Source: Pseudomonas jessenii
GTDB lineage: Bacteria > Pseudomonadota > Gammaproteobacteria > Pseudomonadales > Pseudomonadaceae
Direction: 5' to 3'
Length of the DNA: 64,000 nt
Assembly (NCBI RefSeq): GCF_002236115.1
Contig: NZ_NIWT01000006.1
Location: 124,001-188,000 of the forward strand
The position numbers and the translations under genes are program-made. Below the pieces are notes generated by a model. It did no database searches. It was not told where the DNA came from and was given only the letters and a program-made list of their open reading frames with translations. Of the stretch, positions 43,578 to 51,993 are shown in pieces (the stretch's first letter is position 1; each line of letters begins with the position of its first letter).

Positions 43578-44465
43578 TCAACCGCCAATCAGCGATTGCT
43601 GATAGAGGGCAAAACAGGCTTCTGCCAGCGCCGAGCGCGGTGCGCTGCGACGCATGATCAGCCCCAGGCGGCCAAGGGTCTGGGCGTTCTCGATCGGCTG
43701 CAGGCGCAAATGCTCGGTCAGGCCTTCGAGGCCGCCGTCCAATGGCATCACGGCGCAACACAAGCCGCCGTGCACGGCTTGTAACAGTTGGTGCACGGCA
43801 TCGGTCTGCAACAACGGCTGCGGGGTCAAGCCACGGCTGTGGAAGTTATGGTCGATGGACTGGCGAAAGTGCATGCCACTGGTGAGCATGCCCAGCGGCA
43901 GTTCGATCAACGATTCCCAACTCAATGGCGCTTCGCCAAAGGTGAAGAAGCGTTGATCGTAGAGCAGACCCATGCGGGTTTCGCTGAAGGCCAGAGAGTC
44001 GAAGTGTTCGGCATCCAGGCGTTCCAGGTATGACACGCCGAGATCCAGGCGATTGTTCGCCAGTTGCTCAAGGATCTGTTCGGAACTCAGGGCCGAGAGT
44101 TCGAAGCGCAGGTTCGGGTGTTCGGCGTGCAAGCGTTGCATCAGTGGCAGCGGATCGAAGCTCGACAACGGCACTACGCCAAGGCGCAAGGTGCCGACCA
44201 GATTGCCGCGACAGGCGGCCGCCTCAGCGTACAAGCCGTCATAGGCCGCCAGGACGGTGCGCGCCCAGGCCAGCACCCGTTCGCCCGGTGCGGTGAAACC
44301 TTCGAAGCGTTGGCCGCGATTGACCAGTGGCAGGTCGAGTTCTTCTTCGAGGCTGCGCAGGCGCATGGACAGGGTCGGCTGGGTGATGTGGCAGCGTGCG
44401 GCGGCCTGGCCGAAATGGCGAGTTTCGTCGAGCGCGATGAGGAATTTCAGCTGCTTGATGTCCAT
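43578..44465 (-). CDS. LysR-family transcriptional regulator near fdhD
   Basis: A 295-residue LysR protein. The helix-turn-helix is at residues 1-60 (FGQAAARCHITQPTLSMRLRSLEEEL), followed by an effector domain with RLGVVPLSSFDPLPL. It is 92 bp upstream of fdhD on the same strand and divergent from the BON-LysM gene, so it could regulate either side. The effector is unknown. Confidence 0.82.
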   Translation of the reverse strand: MDIKQLKFLIALDETRHFGQAAARCHITQPTLSMRLRSLEEELDLPLVNRGQRFEGFTAPGERVLAWARTVLAAYDGLYAEAAACRGNLVGTLRLGVVPLSSFDPLPLMQRLHAEHPNLRFELSALSSEQILEQLANNRLDLGVSYLERLDAEHFDSLAFSETRMGLLYDQRFFTFGEAPLSWESLIELPLGMLTSGMHFRQSIDHNFHSRGLTPQPLLQTDAVHQLLQAVHGGLCCAVMPLDGGLEGLTEHLRLQPIENAQTLGRLGLIMRRSAPRSALAEACFALYQQSLIGG

Positions 44466-44593
44466 CTGCGCTCCAAGGGTTGGGAAGGTGCGGATTCTAT
44501 CGCAAGCGGGGTCATTGGTCGGGTTGGATTCGTAGGTGACGACCGTGGTCTAGGCTCTGATGTCTGGAACCCGAAACCCAAGGAGAGTGCACC

Positions 44594-45034
44594 ATGAGTC
44601 TTTTGAGCTTTGTGAAGGAAGCAGGCGAAAAATTGCTGGATTTGCTGACGCCAGGTAACGCCAACGCCAGTGAGCAGTTGAAGGAGCACATCAGCAAGGT
44701 CGGCCTGGGCAACCCGAATGTGCAGGCGACGGTCGATGGCGACAAGGTCACGGTGACCGGTGAAGTCGCCAGCCAGGAAGAGAAGGAAAAGATCCTGCTG
44801 GCGGTGGGCAACATCGCCGGGGTGGGCAGCGTGGATGATCAGATCACCGTGACTGGACCGGTGGTGAAGGCGGCAGTGTTTGTCACAGTGGTGAAGGGCG
44901 ATACCCTCAGCGCGATTTCTAAGCGCGTGTACGGCGATGCCAACAAGTACAACAAGATTTTCGAAGCCAACAAACCGATGCTGTCGCACCCGGACAAGAT
45001 CTATCCGGGGCAGTCATTGCGGATTCCTGAGTAA
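44594..45034 (+). CDS. BON- and LysM-domain protein (potassium-binding Kbp/YgaU type)
   Basis: A 146-residue protein with a BON domain (about 28-90, VQATVDGDKVTVTGEV) and a C-terminal LysM domain (about 97-145, VVKGDTLSAISKRVYGDANKYNKI). E. coli Kbp (YgaU) with the same layout is a cytoplasmic K+-binding protein induced by osmotic stress. No signal peptide is seen. AAGGAGAG precedes the ATG. Confidence 0.88.
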   Translation: MSLLSFVKEAGEKLLDLLTPGNANASEQLKEHISKVGLGNPNVQATVDGDKVTVTGEVASQEEKEKILLAVGNIAGVGSVDDQITVTGPVVKAAVFVTVVKGDTLSAISKRVYGDANKYNKIFEANKPMLSHPDKIYPGQSLRIPE

Positions 45035-45055
45035 GTCGTCAAACCGCGTGATGGC

Positions 45056-45146
45056 CATCGCGGGCAAGCCACGCTCCCACAGGACCTGAGTCGATCACGA
45101 AGATTGCGAACGACGCAGATCCTGTGGGAGCGAGCTTGCTCGCGAT
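45056..45146. repeat. REP pair
   Basis: Inverted REP copies about 45 bp apart between convergent genes; the left copy is diverged (CGGGCAAGCCACGCTCCCAC). Confidence 0.85.
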
Positions 45147-45161
45147 AGCAGGCAACTCGGT

Positions 45162-45824
45162 CTAGAGCCCTGCAATCAAATCCCGATAATCCCCAACCGC
45201 CGCGAACTCCGCCGTATCCTTCGGTCCCTTGCGGCTATCCGGCTCTCGCACTGCCAGCAAATGCGCCACGCCAAAGTCCCGTGCACTGCGCAGGATCGGC
45301 AGGGTGTCGTCAATGAACAGGCTGCGCGCCGGATCGAAATCGATATCGGCTTGCAGCGCATCCCAGAACTGCGGATTTTCCTTGGGAAAGCCGTAGTCAT
45401 GGGAGCTGATCAAGCGCTCGAAGTAGGGTGCCAGTTCGATTTTTTCCAGCTTCAACGACAGCGCGTCCCGATGGGCATTGGTGATCAGCACCACGCGCTT
45501 GCCGGCCCGTTTGATCGCCGACAGAAAGGTGTCGGCATCCGGGCGCAGGGCTATCAGATGCGCGGTTTCCAGTTTCAGGTCGCGCACCGACAGTTTCAGT
45601 TCGGCGCTCCAGAAGTCCAGGCAGTACCACTGCAACTGGCCGGCATTGCGCTCGAACAACGGCTGCAATTCCATCTCGGCCATGGCCCGGCTGACCCCGT
45701 GCAGTTCGGCGTAGCGCTGGGGCAGGTGCTCCATCCAGAAGTGGTTGTCGAAATGCAGGTCCAGCAGCGTGCCGTCCATGTCCAGCAGAACGGTATCGAT
45801 GTCGGACCAGGGTAATGAAGGCAT
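45162..45824 (-). CDS. yrfG: GMP/IMP nucleotidase (HAD superfamily)
   Basis: A 220-residue HAD hydrolase of the YrfG group. Motif I is LLDMDGTLLDLHFDN (catalytic Asp near residue 15), motif II VLITNAH, and motif III/IV FPKENPQFW...SLFIDDTLPILRSA. It dephosphorylates purine mononucleotides. It is divergent from nudE-cysQ, so three nucleotide-phosphate hydrolases are clustered. Confidence 0.87.
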   Translation of the reverse strand: MPSLPWSDIDTVLLDMDGTLLDLHFDNHFWMEHLPQRYAELHGVSRAMAEMELQPLFERNAGQLQWYCLDFWSAELKLSVRDLKLETAHLIALRPDADTFLSAIKRAGKRVVLITNAHRDALSLKLEKIELAPYFERLISSHDYGFPKENPQFWDALQADIDFDPARSLFIDDTLPILRSARDFGVAHLLAVREPDSRKGPKDTAEFAAVGDYRDLIAGL

Positions 45825-45912
45825 GGCAACGTCTCGGGCAGTAGAAAGATTTCTGGCGTAAACAATCGGGAAAGCCGCGTTATAGTAGCGCGTTCACGCC
45901 AAGGAGCTTTGC

Positions 45913-46479
45913 ATGCGCCAGAAACCCACCATACTCGCCCGCGAAATTGTCGCCACCAGTCGATTGTTCTGCGTGGAAGAGCTGAAGCTGCGCTTTTCCA
46001 ATGGCGTGGAGCGCACGTATGAACGCCTGGTCGGCAAGGGTGCCGGGTACGGCGCGGTGATGATCGTGGCGATGCTCGACGCCGAGCATGCGGTGCTGGT
46101 CGAGGAGTATTGCGGCGGCACGGATGAATATGAAATGTCATTGCCCAAGGGTTTGATCGAGCCGGGCGAAGACGTGCTGGCGGCGGCCGAGCGCGAGCTC
46201 AAGGAAGAGGCCGGTTTTGGCGCGCGGCAACTGGAGCACCTGACCGAGTTGTCGCTGTCCCCCGGCTACATGAGCCAGAAGATCCAAGTAGTGCTGGCTA
46301 CCGACCTCTACGAAGAGCGTCTGGAAGGCGACGAGCCAGAGCCGATGCGGGTGGACAGGGTCAATCTGCGTGAGCTCTCGGCGCTGGCGCAAAACCCGCA
46401 ATTTACCGAAGGCCGCGCCTTGGCGGCGCTGTACCTGGCCCGAGACCTGTTGACTCAGCGCGGAGCGTTCCAGCCATGA
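45913..46479 (+). CDS. nudE: ADP compounds hydrolase NudE
   Basis: A 188-residue Nudix hydrolase acting on ADP-ribose, Ap3A and NADH. The Nudix box is complete: GLIEPGEDVLAAAEREL followed by KEEAGF. Its stop overlaps the cysQ start by 4 nt (ATGA), so both are co-translated. Confidence 0.9.
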   Translation: MRQKPTILAREIVATSRLFCVEELKLRFSNGVERTYERLVGKGAGYGAVMIVAMLDAEHAVLVEEYCGGTDEYEMSLPKGLIEPGEDVLAAAERELKEEAGFGARQLEHLTELSLSPGYMSQKIQVVLATDLYEERLEGDEPEPMRVDRVNLRELSALAQNPQFTEGRALAALYLARDLLTQRGAFQP

Positions 46480-47303
46480 ATTTCCCGCATCCGTTGATGG
46501 CGCCGGTCATTGAGCTGGCCTTGCAGGCCGGTGAGGCGATCCTGCCGTTCTGGCGCACAGGCACGGCCGTCACGGCGAAGGCTGATGATTCGCCGGTGAC
46601 CGCTGCCGACCTGGCTGCGCACCACTTGATTCTGGCCGGGTTGACGGCGCTTGATCCGAGCATCCCGGTGCTTTCCGAGGAAGACGCCAACATTCCCCAA
46701 GACGTGCGGGCCGGATGGCAGCGCTGGTGGCTGGTCGATCCGCTGGATGGCACCAAGGAGTTCATCAGCGGCAGCGAAGAGTTCACCGTCAACATCGCCC
46801 TGATCGAAAACGGTCGGGTGGTGTTCGGTGTGGTGTCGATGCCGACCAACGGGCGTTTTTACGTCGGTGGTGCGGGACTCGGCGCCTGGCGTGGCGATAA
46901 AGGTGGCACGCCCGTGGCGATCAAGGTGCGTGATGCGTTAGCGCCCGGCGAGTCGTTCACCGTGGTGGCCAGCCGTCGTCATTCGAGTCCGGAGCAAGAG
47001 CGATTGCTGGCCGGGTTGAGCGCCAGCCTTGGCGAGCTGCAACTGGCCAATATCGGCAGTTCGCTGAAGTTTTGCCTGCTGGCCGAAGGGGCGGCGGATT
47101 GCTATCCGCGCCTGGCACCGACTTCCCAGTGGGACACGGCGGCGGCGCAAGGTGTGTTGGAAGGTGCGGGCGGGGAAGTGCTGGAATTGAGCGGCGAGCC
47201 GTTCAGCTATCCGGCGCGGGCGTCGCTGTTGAATGCGTTCTTCCTGGCATTGCCGGCGAAGGCGGCCTGGCGGGAGAAACTGCTGGAATTGGCACGGTCC
47301 TGA
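46476..47303 (+). CDS. cysQ: 3'(2'),5'-bisphosphate nucleotidase CysQ
   Basis: A 275-residue lithium-sensitive Mg2+-dependent phosphatase of the inositol monophosphatase superfamily. It removes the 3' phosphate of PAP (and PAPS), a product of sulfate assimilation. The metal-binding motif is WLVDPLDGTKEFI (about residues 88-100), with SEED in the preceding loop and WDTAAAQGVLEGAGG near the C-terminus. It extends the sulfur theme of the window. Confidence 0.92.
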   Translation: MNFPHPLMAPVIELALQAGEAILPFWRTGTAVTAKADDSPVTAADLAAHHLILAGLTALDPSIPVLSEEDANIPQDVRAGWQRWWLVDPLDGTKEFISGSEEFTVNIALIENGRVVFGVVSMPTNGRFYVGGAGLGAWRGDKGGTPVAIKVRDALAPGESFTVVASRRHSSPEQERLLAGLSASLGELQLANIGSSLKFCLLAEGAADCYPRLAPTSQWDTAAAQGVLEGAGGEVLELSGEPFSYPARASLLNAFFLALPAKAAWREKLLELARS

Positions 47304-47318
47304 GCTCACCTTTACTTT

Positions 47319-47449
47319 GTGGCGAGGGGGCTTGCCCCCGTTCGACTGCACAGCAGTCGCCAATCAGGCAAAGAGATTTAGCTGAAAATGCGCAATGGTC
47401 GGGTTTGGGGCCGCTGCGCAGCCCAACGGGGGCAAGCCCCCTCGCCACA
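47319..47449. repeat. REP pair, GGGGGCTTGCCCCC family
   Basis: Inverted TGTGGCGAGGGGGCTTGCCC copies with inner GACTGC/GCAGTC and GCTGCGCAGC hairpins. Confidence 0.88.
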
Positions 47450-47467
47450 AGTGTTGTGTCAACCGGT

Positions 47468-47923
47468 TCACCGGTGCAGCACGTACTGTCCGACAAACCT
47501 CACCGCATCTTCATCACGACCTTCGTTGACCACCCGTGTATGCAGCGTCAACCGAGCTCGGCTGTATCGCTGGAAGGTGGTCAGGAATTTCTTCCAGATC
47601 ACCGGGTCCGGCGCCTGGCAAATGGCGTTGGCATCCCCCGTCACCGGCAGCGGATAGCTGATCTGCCCTTCCTGAATCACGATGTGCCCGTCGGTAATGC
47701 CTTCTTCCTTGAGGCGCAAATGCAGCCAGCCCCAACCGGCCAGGACCGCGCCGCAATACAGGCTGCCGCCGAACATGGTGCTCTTGTGGTTGACGTTGGC
47801 TTCCAGCGGCAAGTGCAGGCGCAGTTGCTGGTCATGCCAGTCGAGCACTTTGAGGCCCATGTCCCTGGTGAGGGGAATGTCGTGATGGAGAACGGATTCC
47901 AGTTGTCGACTGTCGCGGCTCAT
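47468..47923 (-). CDS. YiiD_C-type hotdog thioesterase
   Basis: A 151-residue protein matching the putative thioesterase domain found at the C-terminus of YiiD. NHKSTMFGGSLYCGAVLAGWGWLHLRL is the signature region (NHKSTMFGGSLY). Substrate unknown. It lies 40 bp downstream of dctD and may be co-transcribed. Confidence 0.75.
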   Translation of the reverse strand: MSRDSRQLESVLHHDIPLTRDMGLKVLDWHDQQLRLHLPLEANVNHKSTMFGGSLYCGAVLAGWGWLHLRLKEEGITDGHIVIQEGQISYPLPVTGDANAICQAPDPVIWKKFLTTFQRYSRARLTLHTRVVNEGRDEDAVRFVGQYVLHR

Positions 47924-47963
47924 TCAGGGGCCTCTCGCTTGAAGTGGATGATTGGACGGTAGC

Positions 47964-49358
47964 TCAATCGAGATCGTCAGGGTGGGCCGAGGCGCCACTG
48001 TCGGCGAAACTCAGACCGTGCTTGCGCAGTTTGTCGTGCAGGGTCTTGCGCGGAATGCCGAGGGCTTCGGCGACGCTGCGCACGGAGCTGTGCGAACGTG
48101 CCAGTTCGGCGGCGATGAGTGTTTTTTCGAAGTTCTCCACTTGCTCGCTCAAACCGCCGTCGACGACTTCGACCCTGTTGCCAGCGCTGCCTTCCGGCGT
48201 GCTGTTGTCGAGGGCCAGTTCCAGCCCGAGGGCAAAACGTTCTGCCGCATTTTGCAGCTCGCGCACGTTGCCGGGCCAGGTGTGGCGCAGCAGCAAGGCA
48301 CGTTGCCCCGGTTGCAGTTCGTGGGGCGGTAAGCCGTGGCGGGCACTGGCTTCATCGGCAAAATACTGGAACAGCATCAGCGCATCTTCGCCCCGTTCGC
48401 GCAGCGGTGGAATCCGCAGCGGCGCAACGTTCAGGCGGTAATACAGGTCGGCACGGAAACGCCCTTGATCCGCTGCCTGGCGCAGGTCTTCCTTGGTGGC
48501 GGCGATGATGCGGATGTCCAGCGGGATCAGTTGATTGCCACCCAGGCGTTCGACTACCCGCTCTTGCAGCAAACGCAGCAATTTGACCTGCACATCCAGG
48601 CTCATGCTTTCGATTTCATCGAGGAACAGCGTGCCGCCATTGGCGAATTCGAACTTGCCGATGCGGCGTTTCTGCGCGCCGGTGAAGGCGCCGGGCTCGT
48701 GGCCGAACAACTCGCTTTCGACCACTGATTCGGCCAGTGCACCGGCGTTGATCGCCACGAACGGACCGTTGCGACGGCTGGATAAATCGTGCAGCGCCCG
48801 GGCCACGACTTCTTTGCCGGCGCCGGTTTCGCCGAGGATCAGCACGTCGGCCCTGGTTGCCGCCAGGGCACCGATCTGCTCGCGCAGGCGCAGCATCGAA
48901 GGTGAGTGGCCAACCAGCCGCGTGCTTAGCTCGTTGCGGTCGCTCAAGGCCAATCGCAGGCTGCGGTTGTCCAGCACCAGCTGGCGCAGGGCCAATGCGC
49001 GGCGCACGCTTTCGAGCAGGGCGTCGCTGGCGAAGGGTTTCTCCAGAAAGTCATAGGCTCCGGCGCGCATGGCCTGCACCGCCAGCGGCACATCGCCATG
49101 GCCGGTGATCAACAGCACCGGTAGCTCAGGGTCCTGGGCGTGCAGTTCGGTCAACAGCTCAAGACCGTCCATGCCGGGCATGCGGATGTCACTGACCACC
49201 ACCCCTGGCCAATCACGTTCAAGTTGCGCGGCCAGGCCCTTGGCTTCGGCCAGCGGCAGGATTTTCAGGCCGGCCAGATCCAGCGTCTGGCTCAAGGCCT
49301 GGCGCAAATGAGGGTCGTCGTCGATCAACACGACCTGAATGCGGTTGTCGATGGTCAT
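47964..49358 (-). CDS. dctD: sigma-54-dependent response regulator, DctD type
   Basis: A 464-residue NtrC-class activator. Receiver domain 1-120 with D57 (VVSDIRMPGMDG). AAA+ domain about 150-380 with Walker A GETGAGKE, the sigma-54 contact loop GAFTGA and the GGTLFLDEIE Walker B. The Fis-type helix-turn-helix at the C-terminus is SVAEALGIPRKTLHDKLRKHG. It partners DctB, whose gene overlaps by 4 nt. In Pseudomonas DctBD activates C4-dicarboxylate uptake genes (dctA, dctPQM), which are not in the window. Confidence 0.9.
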   Translation of the reverse strand: MTIDNRIQVVLIDDDPHLRQALSQTLDLAGLKILPLAEAKGLAAQLERDWPGVVVSDIRMPGMDGLELLTELHAQDPELPVLLITGHGDVPLAVQAMRAGAYDFLEKPFASDALLESVRRALALRQLVLDNRSLRLALSDRNELSTRLVGHSPSMLRLREQIGALAATRADVLILGETGAGKEVVARALHDLSSRRNGPFVAINAGALAESVVESELFGHEPGAFTGAQKRRIGKFEFANGGTLFLDEIESMSLDVQVKLLRLLQERVVERLGGNQLIPLDIRIIAATKEDLRQAADQGRFRADLYYRLNVAPLRIPPLRERGEDALMLFQYFADEASARHGLPPHELQPGQRALLLRHTWPGNVRELQNAAERFALGLELALDNSTPEGSAGNRVEVVDGGLSEQVENFEKTLIAAELARSHSSVRSVAEALGIPRKTLHDKLRKHGLSFADSGASAHPDDLD

Positions 49359-51172
49359 GCACTTCGGTCCTCGGACGGTTGCAGGCTCACGCCCGGTGCG
49401 CCTGCGCGCAGCTTCAGGGTAATCAGGGCGCCGCCCTCCTTGTGGTTGGCGAACGACAGTTCACCGCCGAAGGCGCGCATCAGGGTTTCGCAAATCGCCA
49501 GCCCCAAACCGAGGCCCTGGGTGCGGGTCTTGGTGGTGTAGAACGGCTCGCTGGCGCGCCCGAGGGCTTCCATGCAAAAGCCGGGGCCGTTGTCGCGAAT
49601 GTACAGGTTGACGCCATCGGCCGTGGATTGGGCACTGAGCCAGAGTTTACGTGGCGGGCCTTTTTCCGTCAGGGCATCCAGGGCGTTGGCCAGCAGATTG
49701 CCGAGTACCTGGCGCAGGCGGGTTTCCCCGGCTTCGACCCACAGGGTGGCGGCGGGCAAGTCGCGGATCAGCTCGACTTCCATGCTGCGTCGACGCTTGG
49801 CCAGCAAGGCCAGGGCATCGTCCAGCGCCGGTTGCAGGGCGACGCTTTCCGGGGCATGCCGGTCGCGCCGGGCAAAGGCGCGCAGGTGGGCGATGATCGA
49901 GGCCATGCGACCGGTCAATTCGCTGATCAGCTTGAGGTTGCCACGGGCATCGTCGGTGCGCTGGTGATCGAGCAACACTTCGGCGTTTTCCGCGTAGCTG
50001 CGAATCGCTGCCAGCGGCTGATTGAGTTCGTGGCTGATGCTCGCCGACATGGTGCCCAGTGCCGACAATTTGCCGGCCTGCACCAGATCATCCTGGGCGC
50101 GTACCAGCTCCTGCTGGGCCTGTTCGCGTTCCAGCACTTCCTGTTTCAGGCGCCGGTTCAGGCCTTCGAGATCGCTGGTGCGCTCGGCAACCCGGCCTTC
50201 CAGTTCGCGGCGGGCCTTGGCTTCGAAAGCAATGCGCTCGAGGTAATGGCGGCGGCGCTGCATCATCAGGCCGAGCAGCAGCATCAACACCAGCAACGCT
50301 GCGCCACCGATGGCCACCACCGTACGTACCGGGCGGTCGATCAAGGTGCGCGGGGCGAGGATGCTGACGTCCCAGCCGGTTTCGGCGATCTGCTGGGTCT
50401 GGGTCAGCCAGGCGTCCGGGTTGAGCTTCAGCGGTTTTGGATCGCGGGTTGGATAGGGCTGGATCGCAGTGATGGCCTTGCTTTCGTCCTCGCTCAACGG
50501 GCGGGTCGAGCGGAATCGCCACTCCGGTCGCGAGGTGAGAATGACGACGCCGTTGTGGTCGGTCAGCAGCAGTTGTTCCGGGGTTTTGCCCCACAGGCTT
50601 TCGGTGTGGTCGAGGTCGACCTTGACCACCAGCACACCCACGATTTTTTCACCGTCGCGCACGCCAGCGGCGAAGAAGTAACCGCGCTTGGCAGAGGTCG
50701 TGCCCAGGCCGAAAAAGCGCCCGAGCCGCCCGGCCATGGCTTCGCTGAAATACGGCCGGAAGGAAAAATTGCGCCCGACGAAACTGTCGTGTTTGTCCCA
50801 GTTGGAGGCGGCCAGGGTCTTGCCGGTGGTGTCCATCAGGTACATGACTTCGGCACCGGTCTGGGCGGCGATGTTTTTCAGCAGGCGGTTGGCGTTGCCT
50901 TGGGTGACGCCATCGTCCGGTGCGCCGAGCACGGCGCGCAGGGCCGGCAGGTCGCCGAGGATCTGCGGCAACACTTCATAGCGATGCAGGGTACCCAGCA
51001 GGTTGGCGACGTAGAGGTCGAGGGTCTGACGATTCTGACTGGCCAGCTCGCTGCGGTAGTAACGCTCGGCGAGATGTTCCAGCGGCCACAGTAGCGGCGC
51101 CAGGCACAGTGCCAGCAGGGCCAGGCTGCGCCAACGGGGTCTGGGAGGGAGGGTCGGTTTCATGAGCAGCAT
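49355..51172 (-). CDS. dctB: C4-dicarboxylate sensor kinase, DctB type
   Basis: A 605-residue inner-membrane histidine kinase. TM1 (about 15-32) and TM2 (about 285-305) enclose a double-PDC/Cache periplasmic sensor (VMYLMDTTGKTLAASNWDKHDSFVGR region). A coiled coil (about 310-370) leads to the H-box MSASISHELNQPLAAIRSYAEN, N-box VLGNLLANALDAL, and TQGLGLGLAICETL. The predicted ligand is succinate, malate or fumarate. An internal ATG three codons in is an alternative start. Confidence 0.88.
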   Translation of the reverse strand: MLLMKPTLPPRPRWRSLALLALCLAPLLWPLEHLAERYYRSELASQNRQTLDLYVANLLGTLHRYEVLPQILGDLPALRAVLGAPDDGVTQGNANRLLKNIAAQTGAEVMYLMDTTGKTLAASNWDKHDSFVGRNFSFRPYFSEAMAGRLGRFFGLGTTSAKRGYFFAAGVRDGEKIVGVLVVKVDLDHTESLWGKTPEQLLLTDHNGVVILTSRPEWRFRSTRPLSEDESKAITAIQPYPTRDPKPLKLNPDAWLTQTQQIAETGWDVSILAPRTLIDRPVRTVVAIGGAALLVLMLLLGLMMQRRRHYLERIAFEAKARRELEGRVAERTSDLEGLNRRLKQEVLEREQAQQELVRAQDDLVQAGKLSALGTMSASISHELNQPLAAIRSYAENAEVLLDHQRTDDARGNLKLISELTGRMASIIAHLRAFARRDRHAPESVALQPALDDALALLAKRRRSMEVELIRDLPAATLWVEAGETRLRQVLGNLLANALDALTEKGPPRKLWLSAQSTADGVNLYIRDNGPGFCMEALGRASEPFYTTKTRTQGLGLGLAICETLMRAFGGELSFANHKEGGALITLKLRAGAPGVSLQPSEDRSA

Positions 51173-51256
51173 GCGCCTGTGGGTACAGGCGCATTATGCC
51201 TAGGCTTGCCCGCCTTGGGTCAGCTGCATCTTGATCGGCGAGCTTCAGTCGACCTT

Positions 51257-51802
51257 TCAGGCAAAGACGTCGGCATCCTTGAAAAATACCCCGGCCTGAT
51301 CTTTCGCCGACAGCTGCGGCGTGCCTTGCAGTTGCCAGTCGATGGCCAGGTCCGGGTCATCCCAGCGAATGCTGCGCTCGGCGGAGGGCGTGTAGTAGTC
51401 GGTGGTTTTGTAAAGGAACTCGGCAAACTCGCTCAAGACCACGAACCCGTGGGCGAAACCTTCCGGAACCCAGAGTTGGCGATGATTGTCGGCAGACAGG
51501 CGCACAGCGACCCATTTACCGAAGTGCGGTGAGCTGCGACGGATGTCTACGGCGACGTCCAGCACTTCACCGACCGTGACGCGAACCAGTTTTCCCTGGG
51601 TATTTTCCAGTTGGTAATGCAGACCGCGCAGCACGCCCTTCTGCGAACGGGAGTGGTTGTCTTGAACGAATTCAGTGTCCAGTCCGGTGGCCTCTTTGAA
51701 AGCCCTGGCGTTGAAGCTCTCATAGAAGAAACCACGTTCGTCACCAAAGACCTTGGGTTCGAGGATCAGAACACCGGGCAGGTCGGTGGTCACTACATTC
51801 AT
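51257..51802 (-). CDS. rfbC: dTDP-4-dehydrorhamnose 3,5-epimerase
   Basis: A 181-residue RmlC cupin, the usual family length. Visible: FGDERGFFYESFN, QDNHSRSQKGVLRGLHYQ with the catalytic His, and WVPEGFAHGFVVLSE. It makes dTDP-4-keto-L-rhamnose for surface polysaccharides. The start MNVVTTDLPG fits the family; 38 extra codons upstream are without homology. rfbA, rfbB and rfbD are not adjacent. It lies 84 bp upstream of dctB on the same strand, probably unrelated in function. Confidence 0.9.
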   Translation of the reverse strand: MNVVTTDLPGVLILEPKVFGDERGFFYESFNARAFKEATGLDTEFVQDNHSRSQKGVLRGLHYQLENTQGKLVRVTVGEVLDVAVDIRRSSPHFGKWVAVRLSADNHRQLWVPEGFAHGFVVLSEFAEFLYKTTDYYTPSAERSIRWDDPDLAIDWQLQGTPQLSAKDQAGVFFKDADVFA

Positions 51803-51993
51803 GGCGGCTCTCCAGCATCGTGCGTTTAATGGCCGCCATTCTTGCGCAAAGCGCCGACCGGGGCGAGTGCTCAAGTAAAAATCTACCGGCCTGTTCCAGC
51901 CCCTGCAAATGACCATTACCGGTTCCTGGGGGGTTGCGTATCGCCCGAACCAGTGGCGATATAGGCGCCTAATAAAATTTCAGGGGTTGTTGT

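Noticed and set aside
49379..51094. 571-codon frame opposite dctB
   Set aside because: Antisense shadow; dctB motifs are complete.
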